A stretch of 64,000 nt of DNA from Siphonodentalium dalli (GCA_032622095.1 CP136069.1:87134958-87198957); one strand, 5' to 3'; numbered from the stretch's first letter, positions 23,021 to 34,943 are shown. A program made the numbers and translations. Notes: a model not told the origin generated them from the letters alone.

Positions 23021-23349
23021 CTGAAAAGAAGAATATTTATTAACCCTTTCTTTACTAATTCATGGATTCTCAAATTTAGTTATAAAAGTACTGGCTGAAA
23101 CAGTTTCAACCTCAGATGACAAAAGATAAAGATAAAGACACATGAAAGACAAGATATGGCGTAAGGGCGAGCTCCGTTGAGCCACTGCTGCCACCCTTCT
23201 GGCATGTAACAAAATGCTTTACATGGTACTCCCATCGTCACAGGGGCGTGTCGTTAAAGATAAGTAAAATATAAATTAAATAAAAGGTCAGCCGACCACA
23301 GTGTCTCCCGACAACGTGGCAAGTCGATGCCGCTTTGTTAAAGATTTTT

Positions 23350-24400
23350 TTTTTTAAATGTTCTAAGTCGAAAAGGGTTAATAACTCCGTCAAAAAATAT
23401 TTTTTCCGTCATCTATATACATGCTGCACATCTTCAATATATGGGCAACAATATTTTGAAGTTTCAAATCTCTGGGACGAAATCTGTAGGAGGAGATGAT
23501 TACACCATGGAGATACTCAAAAGTGTGACGGACGGACGGACGGACTGACGAACGGACGGATGGAGCCCGTTTCTATAGTTCCCCTTTTGTTTCAAAACTG
23601 TAGGAGGAGTTGATTACACCATGAAGGTACCCTCATACAGAAAATTATAAAAAATGTTGAAATGTTCTAAGTCGAAAAGGGTTAATAACTCCGTCAAAAA
23701 AAAAAATCCGTCATCTATATACATGTTGCACATTTCAATATATGGGCAACAATGTTCTTAAGTTTCAAATCTCTAGGATGAAAACTGTAGGAGGAGATGA
23801 TTACACCATGAAGGTAATCAAAAGCGTGACGGACGAGCGGACGGGCGGACGGAGCCCGTGTCCATAGTTCCCCTTTTGTTTCAAAACTGTAGGAGGAGTT
23901 GATTACACCATGAATGTACCCTCATACAGAAAATTATAAAAAATGTTGAAATGTTCTAAGTCGAAAAGTGTTAATAACTCCGTCAAAAAATATTTGTTCC
24001 GTCATCTGTATACATGTTGCACATCTCCAATATGTGGGTAACAATATTCTGAAGTTTCAAATATCTACGATCAAAACTGTAGTAGGAGTTGATTACACCA
24101 TGAAGGTACCCTCATACAGAAAATTATAATAAATGTTGAAATTTTCTAAGTCGAAAAGGGTTAATAACTCTGTCAACAACAAAAAAATTCCGCCATCTAT
24201 ATACATGTTGCACATTTTCAATATATGGGCAACAATATTCTGAAGTTTCAAATCTCTAGGATGAAAACTGTAGAAGGAGATGATTACACCATGAAGGTAC
24301 TCAACAGTGTGACGGACGGACGGACGAACGGACGAGCGGACGGACGGACGAACGGACGGACTGAGCTCGTTTCTATAGTCCCCCTTTTCTTTCAGAACGT
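23350..24400. repeat. Tandem array, about 300-bp unit, with GACGGACGGACG runs
   Basis: Units start at about 23355, 23660, 23947 and 24137. Each has AAGTCGAAAAGGGTTAATAA, CATCTATATACATGTTGCAC, GAAGTTTCAAATCTCT and GTAGGAGGAGATGATTACAC, and most carry a GACGGACGGA stretch. The third unit is shortened. The array lies in the intron between exons 4 and 5. ORFs at 24093-24497 translate it. Confidence 0.88.
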
Positions 24401-25258
24401 CGGGGGACACAAATATATAAATTTAAAACGAGCGCGCCACTTTAAAAAAAGCATCGCGAAACATATCACATATGTAACAAGGGAGATCACAAAATAGAAT
24501 ACCTCCTCACTTCTGACGGCCATAATACATACACGCCTGAACCGATTGTTTCAACGCCAATCGATCAAGTAAAAACTATATTATCCAATTATAATACACA
24601 AATATATTATAAACTGTGCCTAAACTTCGAAAACAGACGCCGAACAAATAAATCACGAAGAGCTAGCACCGGCACATGGGGGTACCTCATTAGCGCAGGA
24701 GAAAAAATACCGTCCATCTCAAACTCAATATTTCTCAATAAAAACCCACCTTTTATAAAAAAAACTTCTTCATGTATACCGACAGATCTAATGTTAATCT
24801 ACCCAAATCAATAGCATATTTCATTCCAAGTCGCCACTCTAGCTCCGTGAATTTGTTTTCAGCGTTTGTTTTCGAAGTTTTGGAACAGTATCCTAGAATT
24901 GTGTACTATAATTGAAAAATATAGCTGTTACTCGGTAGATGTTCAGATACTAAGTTCAGCAAACGTTTATTAACAATCGAGAGCATAGGTACCACCGTCT
25001 TCGTTTTTGTTTGTTTTGTTTTGATATTTATCTTGTGTGTTTTTTTTTTCTTCTGATTTTTTTGGTGTTTTATTTTTTCTTACTATTATTTTATATGTAT
25101 CCGTTTATCACATTTAATTAGTCCATATGTTTGTGATATTCTGTTTTCGCTCGTTATAGTGTTAACATTATATGTAAATAATGCATGCTGTAAGTAGTCT
25201 GTACCTGTACTCCCCATGAAGTAGGCATCAAAGAATATCAAATACCGCGTATACTCAC

Positions 25259-25432
25259 CAGATGGCGTATACGTTTTGCTGCCGACGACGTCATAATTCC
25301 CAGTTCCAACGATGAGTCGATATATTTGAAGTTGAACCGGATGGCTGAAGCTGGTCGCAAAGAAGGACCAAGATTTCAGAGTTCCACAACACTGGATAAC
25401 ATAATCAATCTTATCCGTTTTATACCATACTC
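25259..25432 (-). CDS. Exon 4 of cadherin-like gene: Cys-Cys beta-rich segment
   Basis: The exon is 174 nt with acceptor TTTCTTCGTCAG and donor GTGAGTAT, phases 1 and 1. It encodes VWYKTDKIDYVIQCCGTLKS, then WSFFATSFSHPVQLQIYRL and VGTGNYDVVGSKTYTPS. The pattern C-G-x-L-K-S-W-x-F...V-x-L-Q-I-Y-R...Y-x-V-V-G is one I associate with beta-sandwich segments repeated in large extracellular proteins of invertebrates; I cannot name the family. With exons 3, 5 and 6 it forms one domain of about 160 residues. Confidence 0.87.
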
Positions 25433-25921
25433 CTGACGAAGAAATAAAAGGAACAATCAGTGCCACACGCGACCGGGGGGTGGGGGGGGGGGGGGGGGGT
25501 CATCCCAAAAAGCCAGAAAGTTCATGGATGGCTGACACATCATCAGTTGGAAATTTCACACCAACATTAGATAAGACGAGTCAGAAGACTGATTGTGTGT
25601 TAGGGTTTTCCAACCAAAGTTGGGAATTTGGTCTGGTTAAAAGAGAGAAATCCCCCCGTCCAACATGCACATCCACAGTCATGGGTACAATTGTAAATAT
25701 TCCTGTCTACGCTGATATAATCTTAATTAAATGCATTACTTATAGCTGGTTCGCCTCGTTAAGACACCCATGCACTCAACCAATTCAATACTTTAATCTC
25801 AATAAATTAATAAATATGGTATGTGAGATATACAAATTTAAATACTAATACATGGCAAAAAGCACATTTAACAGACATATAGTTATATACTAGTATAAGT
25901 TATGTAATAATAATATACGAA

Positions 25922-26412
25922 TTAAAGGCACATCCACTCAGAACTTGTGTCATGAAACCATTAAATATGCATAATCCGAATTACTATTTCTTTGGCTTCC
26001 GGGGGGGGGGGTCAAAAATATTTGATTCGAGTCGAGGAACCTGCCCAAAGCTCGGAGTGATCAGATATCGATTTTTGAATTTTTGTATATCTCGAGATGT
26101 CTACTTATTTTGGCCCAAAAAAAAAGTCGTCGGACAAAGTTGCGAATGAAGATGGATAACTCTAATATCAAGTGGTAATACGGCCAAATTCCGTGATACT
26201 CAAGTGACAACACGGTCATATTTTGTGGAACAACATGTTGATAAATAACATGTTTTGGGAAATTGTATACCATAGTTGATAGTGGTCAGCATTATTCTGT
26301 TGTAAGTAATCGATTCTGATAACTAAAGCGCATTTTGAAGAAATGTGGTTGTTGTTGTTGTTGTTGTTGAACTCAGTGATATGGGGACCGTCTGGTCGGA
26401 TTGAATACCTTT
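25922..26412. mobile_element. TTAA MITE (AGGTACTCAATCCGAT family), diverged copy
   Basis: It starts TTAAAGG at 25922 and ends ATTGAATACCTTTA near 26412. The interior matches 17737-18195 (ATTCGAGTCGAGGAACC, GATGAAGATGGATAAC, ACAACATGTTGATAAA, GTTGTTGTTGTTG). Confidence 0.75.
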
Positions 26413-26610
26413 ATGTGTGAGGGAAAATCAATAGTTATAATAATGTCGTTATAACATTAACATGTCGTGTTAAATGTGTCGATTGTGGCGTTCTCTATCA
26501 TTGCATGGACATGCACTACATATATCGTTGTATTATGGTGGTCATGTCAGCGAAACATATGGGATGTACAAAGATATCGAGCAAAAAAAAAAAATCATTG
26601 AACAAAAAGA

Positions 26611-27098
26611 TTAAAGGTACTCAATCCGATAAAACTCCTCTAAATTACTATTTCAATGGCTTCGGGGGTCAAAAATATTTGATTCGAGTCGAGGAAGTCA
26701 CCCATCAAAGCTCAGATTTGTTAGATACCGATTTTAGAAATCTATTATTTTTCATTATCGGGAATACTTTCTGGCCCAGAACACAGTCAAAATTGCGTTA
26801 TTATTACCACTTGATTTTAGAGTTATCCATCCTTGTCTGTTTGAATATTGTTTTGGTGTACACATCTCGAGCAGGTTACGAAAATAACGGCAATTATTAG
26901 TACTCATCTCGAGCAAATAAAAAATTTCAAAAATCAATATCTAATAACTCTGAGCTTTGTTTGATGGGTTCCTCGACTCGAATCAAATATTTTTTACCCC
27001 CAAAGCCAAAGAAATAGTAATATAGGACCCTCTGATCGGATTGTTGTTGTTGGAATCTGTTGAGATGGGGACCCTCTGTTCGGATTGAGTACCTTTAA
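26611..27098. mobile_element. TTAA MITE (AGGTACTCAATCCGAT family), complete copy
   Basis: TTAAAGGTACTCAATCCGAT on the left and GGATTGAGTACCTTTAA on the right, both flanked by TTAA. The interior is itself inverted: the left half (TTGATTCGAGTCGAGGAAG) mirrors the right half (TTCCTCGACTCGAATCAAA). The TTAA target suggests a piggyBac- or Kolobok-type mobiliser. No transposase. Confidence 0.85.
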
Positions 27099-27384
27099 GA
27101 TAAAATACACCGTATCGCGTTTGACGTGTTTGCGATAAAAGAGTTCCCATTGATCACTGGATTGGTGATTTTTTTGGTGATTCTCCAAATTTCTTTCCCA
27201 AAATTACACGGTCACTTACTTGTTAGTTGCAAAATACAAATGTTCAGAAGCGGATTTGGATTAATGATATTTTTTTCTGAAGTGCCCGTTTCTAAACAAA
27301 GTAGCATACGTTTTCACTTATCGTGACCTTTAGTAACCTATACAACAAAATAGCAATGGTTATTTAGTTGACATTATAACGTTA

Positions 27385-27872
27385 TTAAAGGTACTCAACC
27401 CGATAAAACTCCTCTCAATTACTATTTCAATGGCTTCGGGGGTCAAAAATATTTGATTCGAGTCGAGGAAGTCACCCATCAAAGCTCAGATTTGTTAGAT
27501 ATCGATTTTATAAATCTATTATTTTTCATTATCGGGAATTCTTTCTGGCCCAGAAGATAGTCAAAAATTCGTTATTATTACCCACTTGATTATAGAGTTA
27601 TCCATCCTTGTCTGTTTGAATAGAATTTTGGCGTAATATCTCGAGCAGGTTACCAAATTGACGGCAGTTATAAGTACTCATCTCGAGAACATAAGAATTT
27701 TCAAAAATCAATATCTAATAACTCTGAGCTTTGTTTGATGGGTTCCTCGACTCGAATCAAATATTTTTTACCCCCAAAGCCAAAGAAATAGTAATATATG
27801 ACCCTCTGATCGGATTGTTGTTGTTGGAATCTGTTGAGATGGGGACCCTCTTTACGGGTTGAGTACCTTTAA
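27385..27872. mobile_element. TTAA MITE, second complete copy
   Basis: TTAAAGGTACTCAACCCGAT at 27385 and GGGTTGAGTACCTTTAA ending at 27872. It is close to the copy at 26611-27098 in length and sequence, which suggests recent activity. Its right end abuts a separate palindrome. Confidence 0.85.
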
Positions 27873-27873
27873 A

Positions 27874-28022
27874 CAATGTTGTGTACAGTATGTGTTATTC
27901 TTGTACGAGTCCGGGTTGTGGTGAAAAGTCATATTGGACGAGACAAGCAGAGTCGAATCCCATATGACTTTTCACCACAAACTGGTCGAGTACAACAAAA
28001 ACACATACTGTACACAGCATTG
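27874..28022. repeat. Foldback palindrome, about 65-bp arms
   Basis: CAATGTTGTGTACAGTATGTG and GTGGTGAAAAGTCATATTGG on the left are mirrored by CATATGACTTTTCACCAC and CACATACTGTACACAGCATTG on the right, with a short AT-poor centre. Confidence 0.85.
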
Positions 28023-28246
28023 TATAATGACATTTTTATTATCCATCTTTTATGTTTATCCAAATTTTGGGAATAAAACTTTTGTGCATGGTTATTTTGG
28101 GTTTTTGTCGGCACTGGATCCTGTATAAAAGCCTGTATTTGATCATCAGAAGGCATTACTTGGAAGAGTATAAACTCGGAAGTGAAATAAAAAAACTCAA
28201 TGCGGAAGTGAAACTTCTGCTAAATCCACCATAGTATATTGCGCGC

Positions 28247-28404
28247 GCATCACAATTTCACCGATTCATTTGGGAATGGATACTTCGTGACGTCACGGAG
28301 TCCCGATAAAAAAAAATTCATATTCAATCGAGTCCAATATGACTTTTTTTATCGGGACTCCGTGACGTCACGAAGTAACTCTATTGCCAAATGAATAGGT
28401 GAAG
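28247..28404. repeat. Foldback palindrome containing GTGACGTCAC
   Basis: ACTTCGTGACGTCACGGAGT..CCCGATAAAAAAA (28286-28318) mirrors TTTTTTTATCGGGACTCCGT..GACGTCACGAAGT (28342-28378). The weaker outer part is TTCACCGATTCATTTGG / CCAAATGAATAGGTGAA. Two CRE-like TGACGTCA palindromes result. Confidence 0.85.
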
Positions 28405-28554
28405 TTTTCGGGAGTCCAATATGACTTTTTTCCCGGATAATAATTTGAGTTCTTTGAAAGTAAGTTTTGTTGAGTGAGATATTAATTAATGTGGCAATTA
28501 ATACAGCCCACGAGCGGCTATGTAGTTTAGTGACTACAATCAGTCATAGCCGCG

Positions 28555-28985
28555 AATAGTGTCTAGAGATCATATCATACATATCTACCATGGCTAGGAC
28601 CGTGTATGTCATATTCCAACAGTTTAAAACCTGTGAACTATATTTGATGTTCTGGTGGGGAACTTTATTAATATCGAAGAAATAAAGCTGGTAATATATT
28701 TCTTTGTCAATCTCTGCAGCCTGCTGATAACGAATAATGTATGCCACCGTAGGTTAAGGTCTCAACTCAAGACTGCATGGGTTGTGTGAATTTTGTGCGC
28801 CGATTGTGCTCTGCGTCGCTTGTACATCAATCAGGAATTTTCGCCGGTGATAAATTCAATGTTTATAGCGAAATCGGCTCACAAAAAGTCGCCTGAATCA
28901 TGTAATCTCGAATTAGAACATTCACCTGCCTTGAAATACGTACGGCATTATTAAAGAACATGTATTGACTGAGAAATAATTATAT
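28555..28985. repeat. Segment duplicated at 32255-32640
   Basis: Shared blocks: ATCATATTCCAACAGTT/ATCATATTCCACAAGTT, GAACTTTAT.A.TAT, GCTCACAAAAAGTCGC/ACTCACAAAAGTCGC and TTCAATGTTTAT. The copies flank exon 3, one in each neighbouring intron. Short ORFs inside do not align between copies, so it is probably intronic repeat. Confidence 0.6.
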
Positions 28986-29123
28986 TATATACCTGTGTTA
29001 ATTTTTCGATGTTATAAAACGTTTCCATGTCTTTAACTTGTGGAATATGATCTTTACGGGCGTATATAGCCATAGTAGAGATTCATATCATGATCTAGGC
29101 TGATAAACTAACAATACTAATAC

Positions 29124-29210
29124 CTATATTTGCAGGATCAAGAGGAATGTAATCAGCTGGAGTCGCTGAAATTACTGGTCCTTCGACATCACCTGCCCCA
29201 CAAGGAGCAC
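29124..29210 (-). CDS. Exon 3 of cadherin-like gene
   Basis: The exon is 87 nt with acceptor AATTTTCCAG and donor GTATTAGT, phases 1 and 1. It encodes APCGAGDVEGPVISATPADY then IPLDPANI. It joins exon 2 through a Gly codon and exon 4 through a Gly codon, giving ...TVGS-G-APCGAG... and ...PANI-G-VWYKTD.... The Cys may pair with one of the adjacent cysteines in exon 4. The donor (GTATTA) is weaker than those of the other exons. Small but consistent in phase and in acceptor. Confidence 0.75.
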
Positions 29211-29849
29211 CTGGAAAATTTAGTATCATAATCAACTAATTCATGAATTATATTTTATTGGCATTGGAATATCCATCTTTCACGAAGCGTCAACCTCCGA
29301 ACATGCACATGCTAAATTGCTAATAGATTATATATTAGCGCTCGCAAATCGTACCAAACATTTAATGTAGCGACATTGTTTTAAACACAAATTTCTGTAA
29401 CACACAGGCTATATAATATTGACAAATAATAAGCACACTATACCTGTCAAACAAAAACCAATATATATAGTCTAAACAAGTGACCATTATTTCAAAACAT
29501 AAGAATAAGAAAAGTCAACCTGTAAGAAATTGTACATTTCATTGGGCAAAGGTAGATATATGATATATATGAAGTTTCAATTTCGAAACAAAAATAACAC
29601 ACCTGATTAAAATTAATTTAAAAAAAAGGATATTCATGCCCAACCAGAGACTGTCAAATGTACCAACCGTTAAGATTTAAACGGTCCCGATGGGATGTCC
29701 TACCTTTACGGCTGAAATAATTTTACAATAATAAGAATTTTAAGATTTAAGATGATGGTCGAAAAATTATAACCAATCTAAATCCGACGAAATATAATAT
29801 GTATATTATAGGCTCCATATAATGTATCTGTCGACTGTATACCTGTATT

Positions 29850-31085
29850 TACTTTAGTAAACTAGCGATTGTGTACATGTATTTACTGTATACCTGTATT
29901 TACTGTATACCTGTATTTACTGTAGTAAACTGGCTTTGTGTAATGTATCTGTCGACTGTATACATGTGGTAGCCCAGTGGGTAGAGTGTCGGACTTGTTA
30001 ATGCACCGGCGTGAGTTCGCGCCTCGCTCGGTGGACTATTGTCTCCACAACAGTGGCTTGGCCGAATTGAGCGGTGTGTGTGCTATATATAGCCACACGC
30101 TGTTTCAAATCTCGCGCCAGGTTCTGACCCTTGGACAAGGTCACTTGTACTGTGCTCGCTTCGTCGTACCTAGACGCGAAATAGGTATCTGGTTGTTGGG
30201 TATCCGTAAGCCGCTCTAGTGAAGCGCCTGTAAAATGGCAGCAGGCACAAGACTCGGCATTACTCATAAAAAACAGCTGGGGTAATAATGTAAGCGCTTA
30301 GAGCTACACCAGGGATTAAGCGCTATATAAATGATATGCATTATTATTATTATTATTATACATGGCTTTACTGTATACCAGTATTTACTGTATACATGTG
30401 TTTACTGTATATCTGTATTTACTGTGTACGTGTATTTACTGTATACGTGTATTTACTGTATAGCTTTGTGTAATGTACCTGTCGACTGAAAACCTGTATT
30501 TACTGTATACATGTGGTTACTGTATACCTGTATTTACTGTATACGTGTATTTGCTGTATACCTGTATTTACTGTATACATGTGTTTACTGTATATCTGTG
30601 TTTACTGTATATCTGTATTTACTGTATACGTGTATTTACTGTATAGCTTTGTGTAATGTACATGTCGACTGTATACCTGTATTTACTGTATACATGTGTT
30701 TACTGTATACCTGTATTTACTGTATACGTGTATTTACTATATACGTGTATTTACTGTATAGCTTTGTGTAATGTACCTGTCGACTGTATACATGTATTTA
30801 CTGTACACCTGTATTTACCGTATACCTGTATTTACTGTAGTAAACTAGCTTGGTGTAATGTATCGTCCGACTGTATACATGTCTTTACTGTATACCTGTA
30901 TTTACTGTATACATGTGTTTACTGTATACATGTATTTACTGTAGTAAACTAGCTTTGTGTAATGTATCTATCGACTGTATACATGTCTTTACTGTATACC
31001 TGTATTTACTGTATACATGTGTTTACTGTATACATGTATTTACTGTAGTAAACTAGCTTTGTGTAATGCAGTACTGGTTTTAAAC
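29850..31085. repeat. Minisatellite, 18-bp unit TACTGTATACCTGTATTT, with a higher-order period
   Basis: Dozens of units alternate CCTGTATTT, CATGTGTTT and CGTGTATTT variants. A spacer TGTGTAATGT.CCTGTCGACTG returns every 100-170 bp, giving a higher-order unit. A SINE interrupts the array at 29967-30356. The VYLYLLYTCIYC-type ORFs (30511-30952) are translations of the array. Confidence 0.92.
29967..30356 (+). mobile_element. tRNA-derived SINE with 8-bp target duplication
   Basis: The head carries a pol III A box (TAGCCCAGTGG, about 29970) and a B-box-like GAGTTCGCGCC (30013). A body of about 270 bp follows, then a conserved-looking tail (GCGCTTAGAGC, GGATTAAGCGCTATATAAAT) and an ATT microsatellite. 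Perfect TATACATG duplications flank it at 29959-29966 and 30357-30364. The 80- and 89-codon ORFs within are incidental. Confidence 0.9.
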
Positions 31086-31433
31086 GGGTATACATTATGG
31101 ATACAATTCTTGTAAATATATATTTAAAAAAGAAGAAAATCTCCTCTGAGGTAGGTGAATGCTGACGTGAAAAATTGGGGCCGGGGAACGTGCTGTGTGC
31201 AAAGCTCAAAACCATTCACCATTCTATCATTTGTCTGGTCGTTGAACTCAATATGCATGGTTGGTCACAAATCGATCTTGGTGTCAAAACATGCACACAA
31301 ATACCACGGAACAACATATCCAAAATCGGCTAAAATCGGCTTTGGGGGAACTGTGTTATTAAAAATGGCGTCCAACGTGGTTGTCTATATTACGTCAGTT
31401 CTCGAAATAAGTCATTATACTATATATTATGGT

Positions 31434-31537
31434 CACAGGTCCCCAGAAAAAAAATTGACCCCACCCCCAATAATACTTAATCCTATAGAATTAAGTATTA
31501 TTGGGGGTTGGGTCAATTTTTGTTCTGGGGACCTGTG
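31434..31537. repeat. Foldback palindrome (ACAGGTCCCCAG arms)
   Basis: CACAGGTCCCCAGAA...TTGACCC.ACCCCCAATAATAC mirrors GTATTATTGGGGGTTGGGTCAA...TTCTGGGGACCTGTG around a short centre. A diverged outer match extends it to about 31410-31560. The 163-codon ORF at 31155-31646 runs through it and is not credible as a gene. Confidence 0.88.
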
Positions 31538-31765
31538 GTTATACTTCATAGTGAATGATTTCCTGCACAATCATGTACTGACATTCATTGGGGGCCATCG
31601 GCAAGTAACGAAAGTATATAATAAATACAAAATCTATACTTTTTGAGTGTTTTAAATATTTAATATGGGACTATTTTTTGGGCGTAATGTGTCAGCTTGA
31701 AATTTCTTATGTATTGACATTCATTGGGGGCCATAAGCAAGTAACTAAAGTATATAACAAACAGA

Positions 31766-31919
31766 ATATCCACACTTTTTCAGTGGATATGGGTTAAATC
31801 TCATTCGTGATGACAAAACATTTGAATTTCCACTCGTGGCTAAAGCCACTCGTGGAAATTCAATGTTTTGTCATCACTCATGAGATATAACCCATATCCA
31901 CTGAAAAAGTGTGGATATC
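31766..31919. repeat. Foldback palindrome (TGGATATGGGTTA arms)
   Basis: ATATCCACACTTTTTCAGTG...GGTTAAATCTCAT mirrors ATGAGATATAACC...CACTGAAAAAGTGTGGATAT. The central TTTCCACTCGTGGC/GCCACTCGTGGAAA is perfect. Confidence 0.9.
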
Positions 31920-32254
31920 CACTATACATACGATATATAATCCTTAGTAGAATATAAGTTAATACTTTCCACGTTTATTTCCCCATATTTCCGTTCTGTT
32001 TTGTTATAACGTGTGGCCGTTTAGAATAAGATATATATTAATGCCAGGTTGGACATTTAAAAGCTATAATAAACCGATTAGTGTTCTAGATCACAAAAGT
32101 AATCATATTATATGGATGTAATGTTTATAAATTAACAGTGCAGCGAGAACAACGTGCATGCAAGGATGAAAAATAAACATCGTTTTAATAAACGTTGATG
32201 TATAGAACTTAAAAAAAAAAAAAAGAACCAAGTGTGTTTAGAGCATATTACCAA

Positions 32255-32640
32255 CTAGATCATGTCATGGATCTCTACTCTGGCTACGCCCGTAGAAATC
32301 ATATTCCACAAGTTCAACACCTGGGACACTTTTGATCATCTGACGGTGAACTTTATAGTATTGACAAAATAACGCAGGTAATTTATTGTTTAGTTAGTAT
32401 CCTTAATAATGTATTTTACAGTATGTGAAGATCCCGGCTAGAGATTGCATGATTGATGCGTCTTTGGTGAGCCGATTTCGCGTCGATTACAATCATGAAA
32501 TTTCCCCTGGGTAGGAATTCAATGTTTATTGCGGAATCAACTCACAAAAGTCGCTTAAAATCATGTACTGCATGTAGATTTGGAATCTTTACGTAATGTG
32601 AAATACATTATTAAGGAACATATATTACAGATCAGTATAT
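32255..32640. repeat. Partner of the segment at 28555-28985
   Basis: Direct, diverged copy lying between exon 2 and exon 3 of the minus-strand gene. Confidence 0.6.
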
Positions 32641-32966
32641 TTCTTTATATAGTTTCCGGGGGGATTATAGATTCATGGCATGATATAATCACCAACCCCA
32701 AAAAATGGGCTTTATATGGCAAAAATCTACAACCAGAAGTAGATTCATGACATGATATAATCGCCAACAACACAGCTGAACAACAAGGGATCTTTATAGC
32801 ACTATTCACCAGCACCAAAAGGATCGGCTTTATAGGACTAATCACCAACACCAAGATAATCGTCTTTATATGAAACAAGTCCGCAACCAGGCGGAACTAA
32901 TGGTGATATGTTGGTATTTTGAATCATACCAGCTCATACTATTACAAAAAACCCTAAACATTTCAC

Positions 32967-33077
32967 CTGATCCCACAGTGACCGGTGCAGCTGTTGTCAC
33001 ATCGGTCGTAACTAACGTGGTTGATGTTGTCGTTGTTGTGGGAGCTCGTGTTGTAAATGGGGAGAGCCAGCCCTGTA
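32967..33077 (-). CDS. Exon 2 of cadherin-like gene: Thr-rich linker (intact copy)
   Basis: The exon is 111 nt with acceptor TAATTTCAG and donor GTGAAATG, phases 1 and 1. It encodes QGWLSPFTTRAPTTTTTSTT then LVTTDVTTAAPVTVGS. About half the residues are Thr or Ser, so it looks like an O-glycosylated stalk between the signal peptide and the first domain. It joins exon 1 through a Val codon and exon 3 through Gly. Two tandem copies of the exon with its intron flanks (34832-34943, 35391-35490) are frame-broken, so this is the one I assign to the transcript. Confidence 0.78.
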
Positions 33078-33289
33078 CTGAAATTACATTAACCCCAAAA
33101 ATACTGAAATAGATACACGACACATCGAAATAACCTGGACGAACACCACTCATTACTTTTTAATTTTACTTTAAACATATTTTATCTGTAATTAATTATT
33201 TTTTTCTATACATTGATTCAGTTTTTTTTTTAAGTGGGAACAATAACTTATTCACCTTTGTGGTGAATGTGGAGAATATATACGGGCCG

Positions 33290-34735
33290 AGTCGAGATTC
33301 ATGGCATGATCTATTCACCAACGCCAAGGGATCGGCTTTATGGGACTAATCAGCTATACCAAGGAATCGGATTTATAGGACTATTCATCAACACCAAGGA
33401 ATCGGTTTTATAGGACTAATCATCAACACCAAAGAATCTGATTTCTAGGACTATTCATCAACATCAAGGGATATTGCTTTATATGACTAATCATCAATAC
33501 AAAAAATCTGATTTATAGGACTAATTACCAACACCAAAGAATCTGCTTTATAGGACTATAAAATAATAAAATAATCTGATTTATAGGACTAATCACCAAG
33601 ACCAAGAGATCGGCTTTAAAATGACTAACCATCAACACCGAGGTATCGGCTTTGTACGACTAATCGTCAACACCAAGAGGTCGGATTTCTAGGACTAATC
33701 ACCAACACCAAGGGGTCGGCTTTATGGGACTAATCACCAACACCAAGGAATCTGCTTTATAGGACTAATCATCAACACCAAAATAATCTGATTTATAGGA
33801 CTAATCATCAACACCAAGGGATCGGCTGTATAGGACTAATCACCAACATCAAGGGATCTGTTTTATGGGACTAGTCACCAACATAAAGGAATCTGCCTCA
33901 TATGACTAATCCACACCAAGAGATCTGCTTTATATGACTAATCACCAACACCAAGGAATCGGCTGTATATGACTAATCACCAACACCAAGGAATCTGCTT
34001 TATATGTCTAATCACCAACATAAAAATAATCTACTTTATTTGGACTAATCGTCAACACCAAGTGGTCGGCTTTACAGAACTAATCATTAACACAAAGGAA
34101 TCGGCTTTATATGACTAATCACCAACACCAAGGAATCGGCTGTATATGACTAATCACCAACACCAAGGAATCTGCTTTATATGTCTAATCACCAACATAA
34201 AAATAATCTACTTTATTTTTGACTAATCGTCAACACCAAGGGATCGGCTTTATAGAACTAATCACCAACACCAAGGAATCTGCTTTATATGTCTAATCAC
34301 CAACATAAAAATAATCTACTTTATTTGGACTAATCGTCAACACCAAGGAATCAGCTTTATAGAACTAATCATCAACACAAAGGAATCTGCTTTATAGAAC
34401 TAATCATCAACACCAAGGAATCTGCTTTATATGTCTAATCGTCAACACCAAGGGATCGGCTTTATAGGACTAATCACCAACACCAAGGAATCTGCTTTAT
34501 ATGTCTAATCGTCAACACCAAGGAATCTGCTTTATAGAACTAATCACCAACACCAAGGAATCTGCTTTATAGAACTAATCACCAACACCAAGGAATCTGC
34601 TTTATATGTCTAATCGTCAACACCAAGGGATCGGCTTTATAGGACTAATCACCAACACCAAGGAATCTGCTTTATAGGACTAATCACCAACACCAAGGGA
34701 TCGGCTTTATAGGAAACACCAAGGAATCGTCTTTA
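33290..34735. repeat. Minisatellite, about 36-bp unit, about 40 copies
   Basis: The unit is built on GACTAATCACCAACACCAAG followed by GAATCGGCTTTATAG, varying at GTC/ATC/ACC and GGGATC/GAATCT. Larger periods containing CATAAAAATAATCTACTTTA appear around 34015, 34195 and 34305. The array fills the interval between exon-2 copies A and B and seems to grow out of the duplicated intron flank (a few units also follow copies at 32690-32880, 34735 and 35160-35290). Confidence 0.93.
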
Positions 34736-34831
34736 TATGGAACAAATCCGCAACCAGAAGGAGCTAAGTTTGAGTTGTTGCTATTTTTATCATACCGGCT
34801 CATACTATAAAGAAAACCCTAAATATTTCAC

Positions 34832-34943
34832 ATGATCCCGCAGTGACCGGTGCAGCTGTTGTCACACCGGTCGCAGCTAACGTGGTTGATGTTGTCGTTG
34901 TTGTAGGCGGCTGGTGTTGTAAGGGAAAAGAAGAAGCCCTGCA
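34832..34943 (-). pseudogene. Decayed exon-2 copy B
   Basis: It aligns with exon 2 over its length but is 112 nt instead of 111 because of one extra base near the start of the Thr tract, which shifts the frame to QGFFFSLTTPAAYNNDN. The last exon base before the donor also differs (ATCATgtgaaa instead of ATCAGgtgaaa). If spliced in, it would break the downstream phase. Confidence 0.8.

Noticed and set aside
28544-28747. Possible extra exon of the cadherin-like gene (minus strand)
   Set aside because: Exons 3 and 4 already join in phase; the duplicated segment at 32255-32640 does not preserve the frame.
29967-30040. Possible tRNA gene
   Set aside because: A and B boxes are present but no cloverleaf closes; the body, tail and target duplication show a tRNA-derived SINE.
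30511-30952. Tyr/Leu/Cys-rich ORFs
   Set aside because: Translation of the 18-bp minisatellite.
31155-31646. 163-codon ORF
   Set aside because: Runs through a foldback palindrome and has no recognisable protein features.
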